In this document: positions 58,914 through 64,000 of the stretch, piece after piece
Layout: the number at the start of each line of letters is the position of its first letter
How positions within the stretch are numbered: the stretch's first letter is position 1
Assembly: GCA_013298125.1 (NCBI GenBank)
Contig: JAAFJP010000013.1
Span: 1 to 64,000, forward strand
Direction of reading: 5' to 3'
DNA: 64,000 bases
From: Cytophagales bacterium
Lineage (GTDB): Bacteria > Bacteroidota > Bacteroidia > Cytophagales > Spirosomataceae
Made by a program: the position numbers and the translations under genes
The notes under the pieces: generated by a model
What the model saw: only the letters and a program-made list of their open reading frames with translations
Database searches by the model: none
Told to the model about the DNA's origin: nothing

Positions 58914-59834
58914 TTAATATTCCCAAAGGTTATGTTCTTTCTCCATCAACTCATATTCAATTTGTTGAGACATAATTAAGCCCTGTCTTGAACTTCCATA
59001 AATAGTATCTAAATCATCATCTTTTGAGTTTCCTTTCTTGATTAAACGAGCGTGGTGCAAACGTAAATCAAAAGCATCAGCCATATTTTTATGTTGAGCT
59101 TCATTTTGTTCGTTATACCAAACACAATTAGGATTACTACGGAATAATTTATCTAAATCTTTATATTTAAACGAAGCGACGTTCTTATCAAAACCTGCCG
59201 ATGTTTTATTGGCAGGAATAATAATTGTGATTGATTGAATATCATAATACAAACGTGAACGCTGTTTATCAAAAATAGCATCTTCTCTTATCTCTAAAAT
59301 AGATAATTCTTTTGCATAGTACAAATCTCCACCCGCAGACACAACTGGTTTTTGAGCAAAAGGATCATTTGCAGTTGTACCACCAGCAGCAGGAGTCTTT
59401 GGTTTTGGGTCTCCCCAACCATCATCTGCCCCTGCGGTAGTTCCTCCCGCTTCCGTTCCAAACCCCGCTGCCTTTTCTGCATCAGACAAAACATCAGCAC
59501 CAGAAGAGGCTTCAACTACCAGATTTTTCAGGAACTCTTCTTTTGTAATTTTAGTTTTCAAGGAGTCAGTTCTGTATGGTTGCAAAACACCACTTTGTAC
59601 CCACTCAATTAAATATTTTGTAATTTCGTTACCTTTTGAGAAGAAAGGCTGATTTTGCTTTTCATTCAAATCCATACGTCTCCACAGACGTTGTTTCCAC
59701 ATAATATTCGATTCGTCAATTGGACGAACTGAATCTGGATTTTTACCTTTATTGTCTTTTTCTTGGGCTGATACCCACGTGCAAGTAGCCATTGACAAAA
59801 GAGCTATACCTGCGATTTTACTAAGATTTTTCAT
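58914..59834 (-). CDS. gldN: Gliding motility / type IX secretion protein GldN
   Basis: Periplasmic component of the type IX secretion system that forms a ring with GldK under the outer membrane. 306 residues from the ATG at 59834, with signal peptide (NLSKIAGIALLSMATCTWVSA). Family features: DESNIMWKQRLWRRMDLNEKQN, PFFSKGNEITKYLIEWVQSG, and AKELSILEIREDAIFDKQRSR. A Gly/Thr/Ala-rich insert (about 130-170) is variable in the family. Last gene of the gldKLMN operon. Confidence 0.95.
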   Translation of the reverse strand: MKNLSKIAGIALLSMATCTWVSAQEKDNKGKNPDSVRPIDESNIMWKQRLWRRMDLNEKQNQPFFSKGNEITKYLIEWVQSGVLQPYRTDSLKTKITKEEFLKNLVVEASSGADVLSDAEKAAGFGTEAGGTTAGADDGWGDPKPKTPAAGGTTANDPFAQKPVVSAGGDLYYAKELSILEIREDAIFDKQRSRLYYDIQSITIIIPANKTSAGFDKNVASFKYKDLDKLFRSNPNCVWYNEQNEAQHKNMADAFDLRLHHARLIKKGNSKDDDLDTIYGSSRQGLIMSQQIEYELMEKEHNLWEY

Positions 59835-59932
59835 ACAATTATGGAATGACAAGTTTTACAATTAATTGATTTTCAAACATTTGTAAACTTATTGTTTCAT
59901 ATTTTGAATAACGAAAAGCGTGAATTTTTATT

Positions 59933-61522
59933 TTAATTCAATGGAATGTTTTTGACAATCGTCAATGGCGTTGTTTCAACTGTTCCACGGAAATTTCTTC
60001 TTTGGAATGAACGTACTTCAATGTAATAACGGTCACCAGCTTGAGCATTTTGTGATAAAGAGCCGATACTTCCACCTCCTTGTAACACTACCTCACCCAA
60101 ACGCTTACTTCCTCTTACTAAGGAAACTGAAACTTCTCCAGCACGATATTGTGCATCATCTGGATTGGTTGCTTTGAATGACTCTTCTGCAATTACACGG
60201 GCTTCAATACTTCTTAATCCAGTAGCACTTGCTCCACGTTTTTCATCCAATTCTCCACCATTACCAAATACTTTAACTTCTGGTTTTGGTATTCTACGAA
60301 CTCTGAATTTTTCAACGCCCAACAAAATACCCCCGTTGTTGATATTTAATTCTACCGAAGCAGCACTTGGAACAACCGTAATTTTACCTGCTCCGCCACC
60401 TGGAATTACATCACCACCATTGGCTGTAATATTTGGTTGCCACAAAGCACCTAAACCTGGGCTTACGATACTCAATTTATTAGCACAAGCCAAATACAAA
60501 GGCGGTAAACTACCCGCTTCAATGTTGTAGGTTGGTTTTAATACAAAATATTCTTGATCTACATTTCTGGTTTCAGCACCGTTTGGTCCATTGAAAGAGA
60601 TAGTTGCAGTATAAGTTTTTCTTGAAAGCCCACGACCGTCATATTGACCGCCTTGTGCTTTGAACTTAATTTGTCCCTTACCATCTTTCACAGGTACAGA
60701 TGAACCATTGAAACTCATTCGTGGTGTAATACCAGAAGAATAAGCGGCAATAAACATTTCAGCTTCATAGTCCATACCCGCAACAACTGTATTAGATTTC
60801 GCAGAAACCATTGCTAAGATTTTATCAAACTTGATGTCTTTCAAACCAATTTTCTGAGCCAATGCTGATAAAATGGTACTTTCATGACGACGAACTTCTG
60901 ATTGTTTTTGACTCAAAGTTGCCAAAGCGGCTGGTACAGGAGTTTCTGCAAAATTTAATTCTGCAAAATCCTTATTTTTATTATTAGCGTCTCTTGCAAC
61001 GGCTGGGTCTTCACTTCCTGACAATGCCAAAGGCTCAATTTTCATGCCTTTGTCGCCATACTTCAAAATTTTAGTAACATAATCATCTAACTTGGTTTTT
61101 AGTCCATAAGCTAAACCATCCTTTTTGCTACCAATCATCATTTCATAAACTTTCTCAGTTTCTTTCATTCCGACCAAAGCATTTGTCTCTTTGTCATAAC
61201 CTCCTGTTTTTTCAATAATCTGAGACTTGATATTTTCTAAATCTGCAACCATGCCATCAGCTATTTTATGGACTTCCTGTGCTTGTGTTATGTATTGAGC
61301 ATCATTAGCTTTATTAGCAGACTTTTCCAACAAGTCTTTCATTGTCAAAATAGTAGCTCCATTTTTTTGTCCAGCAGAGGCATTCGCTGTTTGCAAACTT
61401 TCGTTCAATAATACAAATTTTTGTAAAAGGGCATCACTTACCTGCAATGCAAGTAGGGCTGTTAGCACCAGATACATCATCCCAATCATCTTCTGACGGG
61501 GCGTTTCTTTCATTCCTGCCAT
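59933..61522 (-). CDS. gldM: Gliding motility / type IX secretion protein GldM
   Basis: Inner-membrane-anchored periplasmic shaft of the proton-driven motor that powers type IX secretion and gliding. 529 residues; single N-terminal membrane helix (KMIGMMYLVLTALLALQVSDALL), a helical region and then successive beta domains (for example SFNGSSVPVKDGKGQIKF, and the C-terminal GDRYYIEVRSFQRRNFRGT). It partners GldL in the motor and reaches the GldK/GldN ring. Spacing to gldN is 98 bases, to gldL 119. Confidence 0.96.
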   Translation of the reverse strand: MAGMKETPRQKMIGMMYLVLTALLALQVSDALLQKFVLLNESLQTANASAGQKNGATILTMKDLLEKSANKANDAQYITQAQEVHKIADGMVADLENIKSQIIEKTGGYDKETNALVGMKETEKVYEMMIGSKKDGLAYGLKTKLDDYVTKILKYGDKGMKIEPLALSGSEDPAVARDANNKNKDFAELNFAETPVPAALATLSQKQSEVRRHESTILSALAQKIGLKDIKFDKILAMVSAKSNTVVAGMDYEAEMFIAAYSSGITPRMSFNGSSVPVKDGKGQIKFKAQGGQYDGRGLSRKTYTATISFNGPNGAETRNVDQEYFVLKPTYNIEAGSLPPLYLACANKLSIVSPGLGALWQPNITANGGDVIPGGGAGKITVVPSAASVELNINNGGILLGVEKFRVRRIPKPEVKVFGNGGELDEKRGASATGLRSIEARVIAEESFKATNPDDAQYRAGEVSVSLVRGSKRLGEVVLQGGGSIGSLSQNAQAGDRYYIEVRSFQRRNFRGTVETTPLTIVKNIPLN

Positions 61523-61571
61523 GTTATTATGTGCTTATAGGATTTTTAAATTAGTTTAAGATTATTTTTAA

Positions 61572-61642
61572 GGTATGAGGTAGTAGTTATGAGGTATAAG
61601 GTAAAAAACTACTACCTCATAACTCATAACTCATACCTAAAC
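61572..61642. repeat. Paired heptamer arrays between gldL and gldM
   Basis: Left units GGTATGA, GGTAGTA, GTTATGA, GGTATAA, GGTAAAA (61572-61606); right units ACTACTA, CCTCATA, ACTCATA, ACTCATA, CCTAAAC (61608-61642), almost directly abutting. A long imperfect hairpin that reaches the gldL stop codon. Confidence 0.8.
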
Positions 61643-62427
61643 TACCCTTTCATTGCTGACAACATACTTCCATAAACGTTGTTTAATGAAGTCAAATTGG
61701 TTGTCAATTTAGATAATTCTTGCTTAAACTGTTGTGTATCCTTGCTTGCATCAGACATATTTTCCATAGCCGTTGTCAAGTTACCATAAAAAGCATTCAT
61801 TGCTTTTAAATGCTTGTTGGTATCTTGTAATTCTAATTCATAGACTGCGTTCAATGCTCCCATGTTTTGCGTAACTTTCTGGAATTGAACACGATAGTCT
61901 TTTGCATCCTGAGTTGCAGTTGTCATTTCTGCCATAGCATTCATCGTTGCTCCGTAAGACTTATTCATCTCAGTAATTGCTCCTGATGCAGTTTTTACAT
62001 TTTTTGCGTAATCGTTTGTTGCAACCGTTGCATCTGTCAAATCGCCAATTTTAGAAACAGTGTCTGTCAAAGACTTCATACCTCTTCCTAAATTATCAAA
62101 AATATCTGGCGTAATTTTTGAGTTTGCCAACATTTCATCCATCTTAGCAGTCAAGCCTAAACCTGCCGCTGGGGCAGATGTACTTCTTTTTGGCAATTCA
62201 CCCGTAAAATCTTTTGATAATTCTGGATAAACCCTCTCCCACTCATAATCCTTTCCTGATTTTGTCACTAAATATAGAACACCATACATGATAAAAATAC
62301 CTACTTCGGTAAGCATACCAAGCATCAACCAATTGTTTGCTCCATTCCAGTGAAGGATTTTAGCTAATGCTCCAAAAATTACTACTGCGGCTGCAAAACT
62401 TGCAATGACGTTTACGATTTTTTCCAT
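61642..62427 (-). CDS. gldL: Gliding motility / type IX secretion protein GldL
   Basis: Inner-membrane stator-like motor protein that converts proton flow into rotation of GldM. 261 residues: two membrane helices at about 4-24 and 30-53 (NVIASFAAAVVIFGALAKIL with conserved charged/polar residues; LMLGMLTEVGIFIMYGVLYL), the conserved Glu in the second helix, KDYEWERVYPEL at the membrane edge, then a long cytoplasmic coiled-coil tail. Normal length for the family. It lies downstream of an intrinsic terminator that separates it from gldK. Confidence 0.95.
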   Translation of the reverse strand: MEKIVNVIASFAAAVVIFGALAKILHWNGANNWLMLGMLTEVGIFIMYGVLYLVTKSGKDYEWERVYPELSKDFTGELPKRSTSAPAAGLGLTAKMDEMLANSKITPDIFDNLGRGMKSLTDTVSKIGDLTDATVATNDYAKNVKTASGAITEMNKSYGATMNAMAEMTTATQDAKDYRVQFQKVTQNMGALNAVYELELQDTNKHLKAMNAFYGNLTTAMENMSDASKDTQQFKQELSKLTTNLTSLNNVYGSMLSAMKG

Positions 62428-62499
62428 TGTGATTTAAAAGATAGTTTTGTTTTTAAGACTAATACCTGATTTTAATTTGAAGCGGGGTCGCCCGTGCGA

Positions 62500-62707
62500 T
62501 TTGAAAATGAGTTAATTTGAAAATGAGTTAGCTAAATCAAAATAAAACAGATTGAAATCTTCTTTATTATTTTTAAAAAAAGCGAGGGAACATTTCGTTA
62601 TTGGACGATTATCTTCCCTCGCTTTTTTATTTGATAATTTGGTAATTTTAATTATTGAACTATTTTAAAAATCTTCAAATTAACTAATTTCCAAATTTTC
62701 AAATTGA
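62500..62707. repeat. Paired octamer arrays between gldK and gldL
   Basis: Left array TTTGAAAA, TGAGTTAA, TTTGAAAA, TGAGTTAG (62500-62531); right array CAAATTAA, CTAATTTC, CAAATTTT, CAAATTGA (62676-62707), roughly complementary, bracketing the terminator in between. Confidence 0.6.
62575..62628 (-). terminator. Intrinsic terminator between gldK and gldL
   Basis: AAAAAAAGCGAGGGAA (62575-62590) pairs with TTCCCTCGCTTTTTT (62614-62628) over 15 bp with a 23-base loop; T-runs on both strands. On the minus strand it follows gldK and precedes gldL. Confidence 0.75.
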
Positions 62708-62710
62708 AAA

Positions 62711-63886
62711 TTATTTAAACTCTTTTCCTGATGAGCGACCTAAGTGGTTCATGGCACAACGGAATCCGATATATGAACGCTTTTTGTTTTCGTACTCATA
62801 CGAGCGTGTACCTGTTTCTAAGTAATACGCAACGTCTTTCCAAGAACCTCCACGGATAACTTTACGAGGTTCGTCTTTGTCGTCGTTCATCGTGTTTAAG
62901 TCCCAAGTGATGGCTACTGAGTTGTCTGCATAAGCATCTAATGTCCATTCAGAAACATTACCTGCCATGTTATACAAACCATAATCATTTGGATTAAACA
63001 TATTGGCGGGAGCTGTATAAGCATAGCCGTCAGCATCGTAGTTACCTCTGTGTGGTTTGAAGTTAGCTAACAAACAACCTTTTCCATTGGCTACATAAGG
63101 GTTACCCCAAGGATACTTAGCTGATGCTTTTCCTCCACGTGCTGCCCACTCCCACTCTGCCTCTGATGGCAAACGGAATCTTGGAGAAATATATTGACCT
63201 TCTGAGGTGCGATAATCATTATATGCTTTCGTTCTCCATTCGCAGAAATATCTTGCCGCCGTCCAACTGATACCTACTACTGGATACATATCAAACGCTG
63301 GGCTTGAAAAGTAATATTCAGTCATTGGGTCACCGTTGTGGTAGGTAAAGTCTTTGCTCCAAACGGTAGTATCAGGATAATATTCAGCAATGATTTTTTC
63401 TTCTCCTATTACAGAGATAGAATCTTTCATCATTACGTCTGTGAACTGACGATATTCGTTGTTGGTAATTTCAGTATCATCCATGTAAAATTGTGCAACT
63501 GTCACACGCTTATTGAAACTTACTGATGACGATGTTACATCTTCATCGGCTTGTCCCATCATGTACGAGCCAGAAGGAATCAAGACCATTCCGAGCGGAG
63601 TAGTTTGTTTCCAGCCTTTACGTGCAACTGCTGCGATTTCACCGTTTTGCATACCAACATCTTCTTTCTTGTTGCTTCGGCTATTTTTACCGCTTTTGCC
63701 TTTTCCTTTGGAGGCTACCTCACCTTTACCCTTGCTACTTCTTCCTTTGCTTGATTTGCTACTGGCAGTTGATTTACCACCCTTTCCTTTGCTTCCGCCA
63801 GAAGAGCTACAACTTTCCAAGAACAACACAGGAATAACTACCAAAAGTAGTAAAAATGATTTCCTGAAAATTCCACCGTAATTCAT
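62711..63886 (-). CDS. gldK: Gliding motility / type IX secretion lipoprotein GldK
   Basis: Outer-membrane lipoprotein of the type IX machinery, forming the periplasmic ring with GldN. From the ATG at 63886 it has 391 residues: signal peptide with lipobox Cys26 (FLESCSSSGG), a Gly/Ser/Lys-rich linker of about 45 residues (SKGKGGKSTASSKSSKGRSS), and a formylglycine-generating-enzyme-like sulfatase-modifying domain (VLIPSGSYMMGQADED; WEWAARGGKASAKYPWGN; NVSEWTLDAY; VIRGGSWKDVAYYLE) with catalytic function presumably lost. A longer frame to 63943 is rejected because the signal peptide begins at 63886. First gene of gldKLMN. Confidence 0.95.
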   Translation of the reverse strand: MNYGGIFRKSFLLLLVVIPVLFLESCSSSGGSKGKGGKSTASSKSSKGRSSKGKGEVASKGKGKSGKNSRSNKKEDVGMQNGEIAAVARKGWKQTTPLGMVLIPSGSYMMGQADEDVTSSSVSFNKRVTVAQFYMDDTEITNNEYRQFTDVMMKDSISVIGEEKIIAEYYPDTTVWSKDFTYHNGDPMTEYYFSSPAFDMYPVVGISWTAARYFCEWRTKAYNDYRTSEGQYISPRFRLPSEAEWEWAARGGKASAKYPWGNPYVANGKGCLLANFKPHRGNYDADGYAYTAPANMFNPNDYGLYNMAGNVSEWTLDAYADNSVAITWDLNTMNDDKDEPRKVIRGGSWKDVAYYLETGTRSYEYENKKRSYIGFRCAMNHLGRSSGKEFK

Positions 63887-64000
63887 AGTGTTATAAACTT
63901 TTTTGAATGATACCTGTAAATAATTTAGGCAATGTTTCTTCAAATGTGATTGTATTAAATTTTTAAATATCCTTACACTTTTATAAAATCTAACGAAATT

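Noticed and set aside
31624-62707. Tandem arrays considered as CRISPR arrays
   Set aside because: Units are 7-8 bases, degenerate, without spacers of constant length, and no cas genes are present.
63513-63881. Plus-strand frame opposite the GldK linker
   Set aside because: Low-complexity Leu/Pro-rich translation of the antisense of a Gly/Ser/Lys linker.
1-64000. tRNA, rRNA and riboswitch genes
   Set aside because: No cloverleaf-like arms with a T-loop motif, ribosomal RNA segments or known riboswitch cores were seen in the intergenic regions.

Overview
The window reads as a low-GC chromosome segment of a gliding or type IX secretion-competent member of the Bacteroidota, most likely order Cytophagales (Spirosoma/Flectobacillus/Arcicella-like; inferred, not tested). 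The support is a gldK-gldL-gldM-gldN operon, a DUF6089/PorG-like barrel protein, a SusC/SusD pair, LytS/LytTR signalling, promoters of the TAnnTTTG type, and the Bacteroidota gene order DUF177-rpmF-plsX-fabH-efp-accB-accC. No rRNA, tRNA, CRISPR array, prophage or complete insertion sequence was recognised.

Layout. 0-9 kb: acyltransferase, tpiA, a membrane exo/endonuclease/phosphatase-fold protein, rpmB, an E1-like enzyme fused to rhodanese, rimO, a 41-residue membrane protein and a TonB-like protein. 8.7-16.4 kb: a LytS/LytTR two-component pair, a large beta-propeller phosphoesterase, a Fic protein with a striking upstream palindrome, a DUF4377/META protein and a YfiT/DinB protein. 16.5-31.5 kb: a PorG-like barrel, three MacB/FtsX-type permeases with only one ATPase, two recently duplicated S41 lipoprotein peptidases, a DUF4097 beta-solenoid, a VOC gene broken by one stop codon, and a Uma2 protein. 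31.7-40 kb: the ribosome/fatty-acid operon DUF177-rpmF-plsX-fabH-//-efp-accB-accC, split by a 2.3-kb accessory island (VapBC-like pair, nuclease-like protein, membrane protein, small antitoxin-like ORF). 40-47.7 kb: Uma2, a DUF3843-like protein, a SerB-SerA fusion, a YheT hydrolase and an OmpA-like lipoprotein. 47.8-56.7 kb: a SusC/SusD/CRTAC1 (FG-GAP) cassette. 57-64 kb: uvrC and gldKLMN.

The most unusual content is non-coding. (1) At least 17 places carry short degenerate tandem arrays with a strict 7-base (sometimes 8-base) period. The unit differs from site to site, but many sites hold two arrays in inverted orientation that can fold into a long hairpin. They follow stop codons, occupy nearly every junction of the rpmF-accC operon, and once sit inside a reading frame as exactly six heptamers (14 codons). 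(2) A second kind of element, a C/G-rich palindrome of about 80 bp, is inserted in frame in two different genes and adds about 26 residues to each, recalling Rickettsia palindromic elements. (3) A 124-bp MITE-like element with 19-bp terminal inverted repeats and a 9-bp target duplication sits inside one arm of a dispersed palindromic repeat whose uninterrupted copy is 24 kb away. (4) A four-arm nested palindrome, a perfect 21-bp inverted repeat and a 22-bp operator-like palindrome complete a picture of a genome rich in inverted-repeat elements.

All calls rest on reading the sequence and translations; no database search was run.
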